This document shows positions 20,990 to 32,500 of a stretch of DNA of 64,000 nt, piece by piece. The first letter of the stretch is position 1. Every line of letters begins with the position of its first letter. The translations under genes and the position numbers were made by a program. The notes under the pieces were generated by a model. It was given only the letters and a program-made list of their open reading frames with translations, was not told the origin of the DNA and ran no database searches. The stretch lies in contig LR990044.1 of the NCBI GenBank assembly GCA_905147135.1, positions 6,824,122 to 6,888,121 of the forward strand. Direction: 5' to 3'. This DNA is from Blastobasis lacticolella. Taxonomy: Eukaryota; Arthropoda; Insecta; Lepidoptera; Blastobasidae.

Positions 20990-22980
20990 ACATACATAAC
21001 GTCACGCCTTTTTCCCGTAGGGGTAGGCAGATCGTTCCACTTGATATGGTTCTGACAGATCTCTCTCGCTATTTTCACATTCATTTACATTTGCTTCTTC
21101 ACAGGGGCTTCTTAAACGAGAGGAGGTTGTATTTAATAGCACAAGAGGTATCAAATATTGGTAAATAGTCCAAATCACTCTATTTATTGTTCGTGCGGTT
21201 GTCACTCGTGTGTTGACTCAAGCAGCTTTGATAATTGAGGTACATAATTATGATTATTCAGAAGTCGGTGTCTATATTTCAGGGATGTGCTTTCAAACGA
21301 ACAGCTTTACAGTATTATCTACCTTTATATTCATGACAAATATTATTATTTGTGCATAAAGTGTTAAATAAATAAATTAATATACTTGTTCATACTTCAA
21401 AGCCAAGGTGCAGAGAAAAAAAATGTCCAAGCCTTGGGGCGCTTCAAGTAAAGCTATACCTGGGTCGTATTATCTTAACATGCCGTAGATAACTACGGTG
21501 TAACGAAATCATGGTCACGGTATTTTAGTTTTTCTGGGCCGTGATTCGGATTGTAGCGATCACGTTTCAGATCAGGTTCTGTGAATTGTTGCAGGAATTA
21601 TATATTTTTCAAATAGGTATCCTAGCTCGAATAGGACACAAGTCTGCTTTATGGATTAGGCGGTTACTTATTTGTGGTGAATTTCACGAAAAAAAAATAT
21701 CATTTCTGTGTTAGAAGGGGGCTTCTTATAAGGGGTTATAAGATTTGTTCCTAATTCGTCATCTTCTGGAATGGTCATATTGAAATGGTTTTATTTAGCT
21801 TTACTGCGTTTATTTGTTTAAATCTTGTAATTGATTTTTTGCGAACCAAAATCCCAAAATTCTTAAATTACTCGACCACGGGGCCTATTTTTTATTTATT
21901 TCTTTTGCTATTCCTGGAACCATTCAATCATTGTCGAATTGTATATGTGGTGACAGTGAATTCGGGCAATGAACTGAGCGATATAAGTTTGTACATGAAC
22001 TCGCTAACAAAGAAAAAAGAATAAGGATCACGGTGTCAATAATCCCATAAGGAGATTTACATCCAACCCGGATTAATCCGGTTCCGATCTCGTAATAATC
22101 TCGATTGACTTTCTCCGTTTATTATCGCCTCGTCGGATTACGTGTCGGGCCATTCCCCGATATGATATTGGCTTGATAAAACATCAATGTCTGTATTGCA
22201 TCACACCTTAGTGTAATAATAAGTATAAAACAACAATGTTGCTTCTTGCGGCGTTATATTGTATCCGATGTGAAAAGAGACGGAAGAGGCCGTATTGAAA
22301 TCAAATCATATTAATGTCTATTGCTTTCTCTATTTGATAATTTAAAACTGGGATTGTGCTAAACACCTTCTTTTAAGTTGTAGGTACTATCATATTACAT
22401 ACATAGTTTTAAAATCGCCTTTTGAAGACCTTTATTTTGATACACCACTCGATTGGTTTTAGAGAAAAACGATTTTCGAAAATCATAATATAGCACCTAA
22501 AATCCGCACTCTTGAATTTTTAAGTGTATAATGTATCTACCCAGTGTCACTAACGCGACCAAGTCGATCTCGGAAAACAACCCTCCTTCTGTCGCAGTCA
22601 GATAAAAAATACGCATAGGATTTAACTACGTCATAATTCTGAAGACAGGAGAACAATACCTCTTCAAACAGTAGAAGTTCGGACAAAATAAAAAAGATAA
22701 CTGTGTACCTGGTGTGTATAAACGTCTCATTACAAAGCAAGAATAAACAATGTACTCGTATATTCTTAGCCCATGTTTTTATGTAGGAAGAGTGCAACAT
22801 CCTCTTCCGCGGCCAGACAGACGGATATGCAGATTTAGCTCCCGGTGATGTATGTAGGAGCACTACAATGTCCATTGTTTCGGTTGCTCTGACAGATGCG
22901 GCGAAAAAGGCTCCTTATACTGAAGGTTTCCTTGACAGACTGAAGAGATAACTCAGAACTGGAGTTAAGCTGGAGTTATA
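20990..22980. other. No gene seen
   Basis: The frames at 20,893-21,205, 21,785-22,024 and 22,537-22,875 (minus, 112 codons) have no family signature. The last contains nothing but low-complexity hydrophobic stretches. Confidence 0.5.
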
Positions 22981-22983
22981 TGC

Positions 22984-23040
22984 TTGGATAATTTACACAG
23001 TACCATCTAGTTCCAAAGTAAGCAGGGCTTGCGTTATAAT
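22984..23040 (-). mobile_element. SINE-1 3' end only
   Basis: 'ataatttacacagtaccatc', 'tagttccaaagtaagcaggg' matches the 3' terminus of SINE-1 (8356-8605). It is a short 5'-truncated insertion. Confidence 0.65.
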
Positions 23041-23119
23041 ATCCTTTCAAAAAAGACACGATTTTGTGAATAATTTAGAAGAAATTTGATCCATTTCACT
23101 TTTGCTAATACACTAACTA

Positions 23120-23157
23120 CAAGTCGTAAGCTTGTTTGCTACCTTAGTCGTATAAAA
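23120..23157 (+). mobile_element. Repeat D 3' end fragment
   Basis: 'agtcgtaagcttgtttgctaccttagtcgtataaaaaa' in the family order; compare 27,340-27,376. It ends in the A-run. Confidence 0.6.
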
Positions 23158-23200
23158 AAAGAGTAATACTAACTACTAATTCAATATTTTTAAACTCTAA

Positions 23201-23303
23201 GGGCCCTATTAATAAACACGGAGTAACGTGACAAGCAGGATTAACCATAGTTTCGATGGCTAATCCATGGTATAACGTTACACCTTGTTTATTAATAGGG
23301 GGT
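23201..23303. mobile_element. Palindromic MITE, about 100 bp
   Basis: CCCTATTAATAAACACGG (from 23,204) is mirrored at the right end (to 23,300) with two mismatches. Pairing continues inward through AACGT, so most of the element folds on itself. TAA stands on both sides (23,198-23,200 and 23,304-23,306). A TAA duplication would fit PIF/Harbinger-type elements, but the outermost three bases do not match (GGG against ACC), so this is tentative. Confidence 0.75.
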
Positions 23304-23799
23304 TAAAGAATCTACAGTGGCGCTCCAACATAGTATTCAAAAGAATTTGACGGTTTAATATTGTATTCTGATTCAATTTTCTACGTTGCAATATTGTTTC
23401 CTTCGAAACTAAACCTCGGTCAGCGCTACCATAGTTAACTAAGATTTATAACATTTTAACTACAGTGGTTGGGTAACAGCTAGCTCACTTTGCTTTTAAG
23501 GCAATGGCACAAGAACAGGTGCAGTCGAGCCAGTATTAAGTATAGGAAATGAGCGTTACAGGCTATTTATTAGTTAAACTATCTTTGTTAAGTGCTTGGG
23601 GAAGGTCGCGGTTGGTAAAGTGAAATAATTTACTACTTAGATGTTGGTCTTGGTATGTTCAATTACGATAATGGAATATTATATGTCTATTTTGTTGTTT
23701 GGTCATGTTCAGTTGTAAAGCTGTTGTTCGTGAGGTTGTTGTTTATTTTTTGTCTACAACTCATTGACGAAGGAGCTGGTAGCGCACCCCTGATGTAAT

Positions 23800-23840
23800 G
23801 GTAAATATATTACTATATATTATATAGTAATATATTCACC
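23800..23840. repeat. 41-bp AT-rich palindrome
   Basis: GGTAAATATATTACTATATA on the left pairs with the right half, ending TATTCACC, with only a G/T-level mismatch near the outside. Such perfect AT palindromes are cruciform-prone. Confidence 0.7.
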
Positions 23841-23994
23841 TAGGTATCCACAATCCAGACGGACTCTTAAGTTGACATAGTCAGAGAAAATACTTTATGT
23901 TCGATTGGGAATATCCTACGAGACGTTATACTCGTACCGTTGGATCAGATATCATAACCTAACCGACAGAAGAAGTCGGATGACCCCCGATCAA

Positions 23995-24215
23995 GTTTAC
24001 TAAAACTCATATATTTTGTAATCTACAAAACCGATTTTAATGAAACAAAGCTGAGAACAATCTCGCTTAAAATGGCTTTGAAATAAAGAAACCACATCCA
24101 AATCAGTCCATCCGTTCGTAAGCTACGATGCCAAAGACAGATACACAAAGCCACAGATATAAACGTTAAACTTGTGACACCACTCATTTTTCGTTAGGGG
24201 TTACAAATAGACACA
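23995..24215 (+). mobile_element. Repeat F: retroelement 3'-tail fragment
   Basis: 'aaaaccgattttaatgaaac', 'ccaaatcagtccatccgttc', 'aagacagatacacaaagcca', 'taaacttgtgacaccactca', 'tcgttaggggtta' follow the common lepidopteran non-LTR 3' tail. It is the inverse of the 2423-2600 copy. Confidence 0.55.
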
Positions 24216-24304
24216 AACTTACTTATAGTTTTTTATCTATCTGTGTGGCTACTGCAATTTCTTACGTCTACTGCCGTGCATGCGATAGGTACTCACCGGT
24301 GCTC

Positions 24305-24327
24305 CAATCAATCAATCAATCAATGCG
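24305..24327 (+). repeat. (CAAT)n microsatellite
   Basis: Five and a half AATC units in a row between 'gctcc' and 'gcggcc'. Confidence 0.85.
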
Positions 24328-25107
24328 GCCAGACGCCGCTTCCGCCAATTTGCGGCCAAACCGGAGCATTATCTGCCTTTTATTTCATAATTTTTTCCCT
24401 GACAGCCAGTAGCAAGATGCCAATGCCATGGATTAGTGCTGTCAAGGTTGTAACGTTAATCGGAATGGTCTTTTGTCGATTCGAAACGTAGTTCGGAGGA
24501 AACAATGTAAGAGAGATTGAAGACAGAGAGTCAGTCCAAGGTTATAATATTTTTAAGGGCCTCTTTGAACAGAAACGGCCAAAAGTGAATAAAGCGTCAT
24601 CATCTAAATAGGCGAGCCTGAGTCTTTGACTAGTGAAAGAAACTGACTTTCAATTCTTCAAACATTAACACTTATAGAAGTTGAATCACGATGACACCAG
24701 CCGATGTCTATGGGTGGCAAATAAAAACTTTTCCGACAAACGTAGTCTGGGTTACATTTAGGCGAGTCACGTGTCATTGTTTATTTGTACCACTTCCACC
24801 TCACATTAGTCGGTTTCACTTGTCGACGGGTCGTCACTCGCTACTTAGAGATATCAATAGCATTAGCCGATAAATAGTGACCAATAGATGAAAGTACGGG
24901 TAGGTACATATGTGAGTGAAATTTTATAAGTGCCTATAACCGTAGAAAAATCGAGAAGACATTAGGAAACTGGGTATCACGCCCGCAGTTGAGGCACAGG
25001 CGTGGGTACTGCTCTTCTCAAATGTAACCCGTGTAATAAAAGTGTGAATTCAACGATTTTATGGTAACCTGAGGACCTGACCTGACCTGAGTGGTTCAGT
25101 TCAGTAG

Positions 25108-25170
25108 TTTATCAGTTCTGGCACCCATAACACAAGCTTTGCTTACTTTGGGGCTGGATGGCGCTGTCCA
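25108..25170 (+). mobile_element. SINE-1 3' end only
   Basis: 'gcacccataacacaagcttt', 'gcttactttggggctggatg', 'gcgctgtcc' is the SINE-1 3' terminus in plus orientation. The rest of the element is absent. Confidence 0.7.
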
Positions 25171-26185
25171 AGATACAAAATATTGCTCTACTAAAACAAT
25201 TTTTTTTTATTAAAAATCCCTGACTATTAAACTACGTAGGTTTAGGTAGGAGTCAGTCGCTTAGAGCATCGGTCATTCTAATTAATCTGTAATCAAAATA
25301 GGTTCAGTAATTTGCGAGATATTTTAAGCGGATCAGTTGCGGATACCTTTTCCAGGGTTTCTCGGTAATCATTTATCTATTTTCCCACGCATTTCAACTT
25401 TCTCATAAGCTTCGATTCTACAGTTGCTTACCTATTTTTATTTATGTCGTGTCGTTATGGTCGTACGACGGGCGGTTTTGAGGCCTCCTATTGGTCGGGC
25501 GACGTTCGTCGTACAACCGTTCCCAATTAACAGCGCCACGACATTGTTGATCATCAGTTCCATGCCGCGGCTGGTATTTACATTACCACAATAAATATAA
25601 TATGATACATAAAGTAGGTAGTAAAACATCACCCGTGAATGTTATCGTATACCGCACTGTGGGAATAACAGTGTTATCATATTGTATCTTGATTGAATGC
25701 TCGTCTCGTGTCATCTCTATTCAGTGTTATCGACAATGTTTAAACTGTGATACGACTTGGCGTCTGTAAACATATTATTCCCATCCCATGTTACTTTGCT
25801 TCAGGAAGACGGTGCTTGGTTGGCGCTTGTTATTTTGCGTGAGAAATCCTTGTAGCGTCACGCTCGGAGCCTCACGTTAGGATACGAAACGCTGTACCGA
25901 TGTCGCTTATTATTATACAGATCTGACTAGACGTGTTATTAGACTGTGAGGGCGCTGTAGGTTTTCCAACGCCATCGGGTACAAGAGATTTCACTTTGTA
26001 GCGATAGTAGACGTTTAGAACGTTTTTCACAAAACGTTAATATATACCCGTGCACAATAATGAAAAAAAATTTTTTGTAGCCTTTGTATACTTACATATC
26101 CTATTGTGTGGGTTCTAAAATTCAAAAAAATCGGTTTACCGACATCCTCTTGGCAGTTTCGCTTTAATGTGGCAGAATAAAAATT
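25171..26185. other. No gene seen
   Basis: The stretch includes a T-run at 25,200-25,208. There is no credible exon. Confidence 0.5.
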
Positions 26186-26189
26186 CAAT

Positions 26190-26335
26190 TTCCTCTCCAT
26201 ACCGAGGTTGTCTGGAAGAGATCACATTAGTGATAAGACCGCCCTTTGTACAACCTACCATATTTTATGTATCTGTACCTACTTGTATTCTCTGGTGTGC
26301 AATAAAGAGTTTTGTATGTATTGTATTGTTGAGCA
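26190..26335 (+). mobile_element. Repeat H: retroelement 3' end
   Basis: 'gaggttgtctggaagagatc', 'gtgataagaccgccctttgt', 'gtatctgtacctacttgtat' and 'tggtgtgcaataaagagttt' are the common 3' end of a lepidopteran retroelement, with an AATAAA at 26,304. Its upstream ORF is not present. Confidence 0.65.
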
Positions 26336-26423
26336 CGGGCAGACCAACGTTTTGTGGGTCTCGTAAACCTATTGCTGCAAATTGGATGTTTTCTTGTACT
26401 CAATGACGTGAGATAACCTACGG

Positions 26424-26570
26424 CGCCCTAACAGTCTTTATCGGGTGGCGACCCCGTTGGTGCAAACATGTGGTAGGACGTCCTGTGACTAGATGCTGGC
26501 AAACCGGCTGGCAGAGGTTGGATTCGCAAAACTGTGTAGGTAGCGCGCCTTCCCCCTACGCATAAAAGCC
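26424..26570 (+). pseudogene. LINE RT C-terminal fragment
   Basis: One plus frame reads GWRPR, KHVVGRPVTRCW, WQRL. This follows the 'W.PR.GKR.VGRP.TRW.DDL..AG..W' order of non-LTR reverse-transcriptase C-termini. Stops in the other frames and the loss of the DDL block show it is dead. It could be the missing end of the family found at 28,200-28,760, but the two are in opposite orientation. Confidence 0.55.
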
Positions 26571-26859
26571 GACTGTAATTTTCTGATGATGACGATGACA
26601 TCTCAGAAAATCTCAACCAGCTAGTTTCTCGGTTCTCGGGGTCGTGTACTTTTAGCTTGTCATCAGAGGATGTAAAATTTTCATTTAAGGATCTTATAAT
26701 ATCGGGCAAAGAATGTAACGAACGGAGAGAGTTATTGAGATTTTGTTATTTGGCCAGCTTATTGTATATGATTGTATCTTCGTTATCAATGAAAATATTT
26801 ATTACCTATGTCAGCTATCGCTTCGATGACAGTGTTGGAAAATTAACTTCCTAAGGAGG

Positions 26860-27425
26860 TCTGGACAACTCAGCCTGTATGGCCAATAACGTTGAGTGAT
26901 ATGTCATTGGAAAGGATTTTTAATTTTTTACAGCTTTTATTATGGCAACAACTCTCGAATCGCTGTGAGAAAAAACTTACGGTTAATTGAAATAAATTTT
27001 ATTTAGTACTGGAACATTCAGCCTAAATGACCGTTATCATTAGAAAGGATTTTTAATTTTCTACAACTTTTACTACTACGATAACTTTCTAATCGCTGTG
27101 GGAAAAAAAATATGGACATTTTCCGGAGTTTGCCTGTCCTATTAACCGTTATACTCCATAACTTTATTCCCACAGTGATTCGAGAGTTGATGCAATAGTA
27201 AAATCTGTAGAAAAGGAGAAATACATGGAGTTCTTCAAGAAAGGGGTGGAAAGATTTTTACGGGGTCGGCAACGCGTGAGTGATGCCTCTGGTATTGCAA
27301 ACGTCCATACGCTGCGGTGACTTTACCATCAGACAGGCCGCCGTAAGCTTATTTGCCACCTTAGTGGTATAAAAAATATTGACATAACGTTCAACGTTAT
27401 TGGTCATATAGACTGAGGTCCATAC
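26860..27425. mobile_element. Foldback block with nested repeat D
   Basis: The left end 'ggacaactcagcctgtatgg', 'ccaataacgttgagtgatatgtca' is mirrored at 27,373-27,425. Inside, the words 'ttttacagcttttattatgg' and 'caactctcgaatcgctgtg' occur directly at about 26,925-26,970, diverged at 27,050-27,100, and inverted at 27,165-27,215. Repeat D (27,268-27,376) sits just inside the right arm. It has the look of a multi-copy foldback element invaded by another repeat. Confidence 0.6.
27268..27376 (+). mobile_element. Repeat D, best copy
   Basis: 'tcggcaacgcgtgagtgatg', 'tctggtattgcaaacgtcca', 'gcggtgactttaccatcaga', 'caggccgccgtaagcttatt', 'tgccaccttagtggtataaa' and a terminal A-run. Other copies are at 19,735, 23,120, 40,196 (inverted), 56,902 (inverted) and 58,866. 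It is probably a SINE or a LINE tail. Confidence 0.7.
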
Positions 27426-27429
27426 ATTT

Positions 27430-28190
27430 CTGCCGGTTTCAATAGGAGTTACTTCAATTATTGTTTGTTATTTGTGTGTACTCTAAATAATGAGTGGATG
27501 CCAACGTAGTTATCATACTATAGTTTCGTATTTATGACGTTACCCATTTAGAATGATGTAAGTCCCGCCGCATCGCATGCTGCTACTCAATGGAGCTACG
27601 ATTTGTTATTATTGTTAGTGAAATCATCGACATTATTTACATTTCCAAGTTATGTACTAGTATTATAATACAAATCTATAAATATCTAAAATGACGAAAA
27701 ACAATGCTTTGACATACATATACATATTCAAGTGTTATTATTATTTGTTACAGGTGAGTGACCGCGATTTTGGAGCTCCAGTCGACGTCGGTATGTCGTT
27801 TGTGTTATATCAAGACAATAAAAATAGTAATCTGTAACGGCAACCTAAAGATTTACTGAGAAACTGTAATAGTGGTACTAATTAATACGACCCGATCAGC
27901 TGTAACTAGGAATAATAATGTACAAACGGATACGATCGGACGACTGTTTAGTGTCATAGTATCGGCGTGGAATTCATTGCATCCTCAACAAATTATGCAA
28001 TTTTCCGGTTACCTCGTGCTGTCGCCGTCGTCGCTTCCTACATTGTCTGTGAATTTACCCTTATCATTGTGTTTGTCCCTGTAGTGCAATTCATCTCTCT
28101 ATACGGATTGGATGTGAAGCTACAGGACCTCCTGCAATCTCAACTGTTATAGTATATTTTCTTGTTCTATTCCGGTTTTGTATTCTGTTT
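27430..28190. other. No gene seen
   Basis: The frames at 27,872-28,152 contain 'VSAWNSLHP', which faintly recalls LINE C-termini ('..LWNSLP') but is too short to call. Confidence 0.4.
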
Positions 28191-28199
28191 TCCTCTCCC

Positions 28200-28760
28200 T
28201 TATTTCGCCGTATCTGAAAGTACAGTAGAGGGTTTTGTAAACTACCCCATACCAGTTTTGCGACTCCGGAACCTATCTCGGTGACCTTAGTTCTGTTACG
28301 GATATCTTAATTTCTGATCATATCATGTAGTGAAACTCCGAGCATGGCTCTCTCCATCGCACGCTGAGTGATCCCTTCTTATGAGACTATTCGTGAGAAA
28401 CCACGTCGCTGTCTCATAAGCCATCTCTGGCAACACGTACTGGCCAAAGACTTTTGTCTTGAGACACTGCTGTATTTTGGACGAGAAAATCTTCCGCAAT
28501 TTCCCTAACGCAGCCCAACCGAGCTGGATTCGTCGATTGGCCTCTCTCTCGAAGTTAAATTTACTTAACTACACCGTTTGTCCCAAGTAGACAAACTCGT
28601 CAACAACTCCTAGAATAGTCATTCTGAGGCGAGTGTTACATGCATATTCGACGTAAGTTTCGTCTTATCCAAGTAAATTGTATGGCCCACCTGTTGGGAG
28701 ACTCTACTGAGGTCTTCAGATTAGACAGCGATAAACTGTTTCGGAGATATGACATTTCGC
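28200..28760 (-). pseudogene. RTE-like LINE reverse-transcriptase fragment, longest in window
   Basis: The minus strand encodes EDLSRVSQQVG, LDKTKLTSNMHV, then a frame change to VVDEFVYLGQTV, a single in-frame TAG, LSKFNFEREANRRIQLGWAA, LGKLRKIFSSKIQQ, CLKTKVFGQYVLPEMAYET. After another shift it gives QRAMERAMLGVSLHD and RNRTKV. The order matches the thumb/C-terminal half of a non-LTR reverse transcriptase widespread in insects (VYLGQ, LGW, FG-LR, LKTKVF..CVLP, AMERAML). The palm catalytic motif is not intact. The nonsense codon and two frameshifts show it is dead. Confidence 0.8.
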
Positions 28761-28929
28761 TTTGTCACGACTCTGGATCGGTCCCGTGCACTACCGTGTC
28801 AATTAGTCCGCATGGCCCTACTGTTATAAATTGCCAAGTCTAATCGTCGTTGAAGGTAGCTGTTACGACGCCTAAGATTCTTCACACGCCACAATTATTC
28901 CCATTCATTTTGCGACAGTATCAGCGTCG

Positions 28930-29500
28930 TTCCGTCCTTATCCGATTAAAAATCGCAAAGAGCTCCAATCACAACGCGCGACAATAACAACAAAAGATCG
29001 ATCTCACTAGTCCACTACGCGCCGAAAGAAGTGCCGATAGTGCGCCCACCGGAATGCAGTTCACGGGATCACGGGTCAACTTTCATGCGGCGGCGCCGCG
29101 GCCGCCGCACGCGCAGTCACCTGCCGCAGCCCGCAACCGCAGCACGCGCTAGCCGGCATGCGCATGGGCCTATCGACAGCTTCCCAGCGAACCCGCGAAT
29201 TAGGCTGTGCGCACGGAGCGCGCGCGAAACACTCAAATATCGAAAACTAATGTATGACAAACTTTTTTGACGTGATGCGTTGTGGCCAGTGATATTTTAT
29301 CCGGACACAACAACAAATGAACTCATTTTTCTAAATTTTCGCCGTGTGGACGCGTTGTGGACAGTGTGATTTTGGTTCTCTGTGTGTTATTGCTTTTTGC
29401 TGGTTTTGTGCAGTGTTAGGTACTCATTAGAGATTTGGAGCTGGATGAATGGTATAGTTATTAATTTGTTTTTGTTTACGGTTAAATTGATTGGAGGTAA
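28930..29500 (+). promoter_or_regulatory. CpG-rich candidate promoter and untranslated first exon
   Basis: From about 28,970 to 29,230 the DNA is far richer in G+C and CpG than anything within many kb, including 'gcggcggcgccgcggccgcc' (29,089-29,108) and an NRF1-like 'catgcgcatggg'. After it, G/T-rich leader-like DNA ('gtgattttggttctctgtgt', 'ttttgtgcagtgttag') precedes possible donors GGAG|GTAATA (about 29,493) or TTAG|GTACTC. It stands 4.9 kb upstream of the exon at 33,937 on the same strand. I infer that it may be that gene's promoter. Confidence 0.35.
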
Positions 29501-32500
29501 TATTTATTTTGTAGGTCGGTGCCTACCTCCCTTTTTTTGGTACCTTCAATGCCCTTAAATTAAAAAAAAATTGATTTTAGATAAACAAAAATAATCCAAA
29601 ATACAAAACAATGTTTTTATTAATAAAGTAAATACCGATAGATAGTAATAATTTCACATGATTTTTGTTGTGTGTGAACCAAGAGAGTTTTGAGGTTCTC
29701 CTAGAACGACTAAGACCGATAGCAAATTCGTGCGAGTGTAAAAAAGAAAACAATCTCGTTATCGGGTCGCTCATTCACTTCGTTGCATTACTCTATTAAA
29801 TAATACCGAAGCATTCTCCGCCGTTTTGTTACAAGTCTAGTAAATTGTAAAATGCCTGCGGTTTCGGTGGCTCACGATCCGCCGAACGACCAGCGGCTTG
29901 CCCAGAAAAAGTTGTTCAAATAATAATTGCTATGCGGCCGAATGGACTGCTAGTTCGCGTTGCGCAACATAAAGGCATAAGTTACATAAATTATACATGA
30001 GATCGCCGAGGTATCGTGGTGAGGCTAATTTGGACTCATTTTGAGCTCGTTTTGATTCAAGCCCTCATTAAAGAAGCAGTTTCTCCTAGCCATCTCACGT
30101 CCGAGCGCCATGTGATACTTTCGGGCCCACTATAATAACGATTGTCAATCCGTCTGTCGGTCACGGGTATCGAGTGACGATCGGGGAAGCTGGGTGTCCA
30201 ATTTCGGGTCCAATCATATGTCGTTTTAATTGATGCCACTGAGCAGACTGTCTGAGTGGATATTGTCTGAGTGGATATTGTCTGAGTGAAATATTTTAAA
30301 ATTTTTAGTATGAGATTTCATAGTAATCTGTATAAGTCACGGGAAAAACAAACACAGTCCACGTGAACTAGTTTTCAAAAAGACGTTTCTTTTCCATACA
30401 ATATTCACAATCCTTTATTCCTTTGTTGAGGGAATTTACAAAATTTAGGTATACATTAGCCAGTCAGTTTCTATTTTTACATTAGGGATTTCTCGAAATG
30501 TAAATACATCAAGTACCGAAAATATGCCTAATTCGGAATGTACCGTACGCAGACTTTGAATTCGAGACTCAGCTGTATTTTTTTTATAAATAATAATCCT
30601 TTTCCATAAATAATAAGCTTAATACAATCTAAGTAAGTAGAAAGCATGTTTGTATATATAATTTTATCGTGAGGTGTGGAGCGATCGAGGGGTCTTTGCT
30701 CAGCAGTGCCTAAATATGACCTAATTGTAAAGTGCCAATTAATTTGCAAATGTATTGTAATGTCTATATCATTATTATTCACCACAGGACTACATACAGT
30801 TACGGAATGATTACTCTATGAGACAACTATTGTGTTTACAACTAAATAATGTTTCACAATAGATCAACGCACAATTGTAATTAAAAGAATTGAGATTTGT
30901 TTAAATTTACGAGGTGACATAATCGTGTAAAAGCAGAAGAATTATGTTACCGTTAAGATAATTATTTATTGTAATATGTTACTTCTTGCATTTGAAGGAT
31001 ATCTTAAATTTAATCAAAATATATAGAGTATTTAAATTATATATATTATTAGTAATATACCTAAGTATACTGTATACTAGTGTGAAGCTAAATAATAGCG
31101 TGCGAATAGAAGTATGAGTAAATAATAGCGATAGTGCTACATCGTCGCAATATGAAATCAACGGATGAATTAGATAAAATACGCATTCGGAACAGGAAAC
31201 CGCAATAAAAGCAGCTGCCATCATTCATCGTCAAATGCGCGCGCTTGTCATAAATCGTTTGACAGGTATTTATGGAAATGGTCGATAATTGCATATCGAC
31301 AGTGAAAGTAGTGAGCGAGCCTGTGTGCGCGTTTGTTCGCCGACATTTTTAGAGCGGCCATAAAGTCAACAAGTAAGCTTGTTCCTGCAACGAGACTTGT
31401 GTTCGATATTCGTACGGAATTCCAGGCTTTTGTTATGAGTTTAGCTTCCTTTGCGAAAGAGTTTTCTTTTAAGTATAGGTATTGTTTCTTAGATTTATAT
31501 ATTGTGGGATAAACAAAATTGTCGTTACTACGGTCTTTCGCAGCATAACTACTTACAAATTGTATTTCGAATTTCAGTATCTAAAATGCTCATATACAAT
31601 TAAAATTAAATAAGGTGGTGCTTCTGGCTTTAAATATTATTCAAATTTATTTTCCATGACGAAAGATAAACATCACGCTACGGCGTCGTGTCTCAGTTAG
31701 AAGGAAAGAAAATAAGGAAAATGCCATTCCAGACTTTATTTAGAATGTTGAAAATAGAAACCATACTAATCCGAATGACGACCAAGATATGCTGAACTCG
31801 CTATAGTTGGTATCTGACTATAGGTACTTATACTGCTCCCAATGAAACTGAGATTTCACGTGATAAGTATATTCAATACAAATGACTAAGTATTTTTGAA
31901 GTCCCAAAGAGAAAAGCGTTTCCAATTCGTAATAGACAGGAAATCCCAAAGAAAATGAATATGGGAAAGTAACATTATACAATGACAAAATTGAATTTTT
32001 TTATCATCTGATCTAAGATAATGAAAAAAAATCAACAGATCATACCTACCTTATCTTAGTGAAAGCGTCCTCGTAGCTCAAGTTATCAATTTCGTACAAA
32101 TGTTTTGTTGAAAAGTATGAAATTTCTTTGGTCCAGTAGAGATGATAATTAAAATTCTCTAAAATCTGTTGCTATTGCAAAATTTCATAATTTTTTTATT
32201 CCTGCTTCTCACTATAATGGTCAGATGATATTTTGTTATCTAATGCTGAATGAAATTGTAGATTTTGGTTACAAGATTGCATTATTGTTACCTATACCAT
32301 ATCTAATTCACAAAGATCGGATTCGATAAAGATTTAGAGGTAAAATACCAAATCTATAGACACTGTACACAGATTCAAATTTTTTGATATTTGTTTCAAG
32401 GTACTTTTACCTAAAATCATACCCAACATAAAATTAAAGTATTATTATTATGCGTAACAGAACACGAACCTAGATCAAAATTCAAAGCGATGCAGCCTTC

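Noticed and set aside
22537..22875. 112-codon minus-strand gene
   Set aside because: No recognisable domain, no splice support and low-complexity hydrophobic content.
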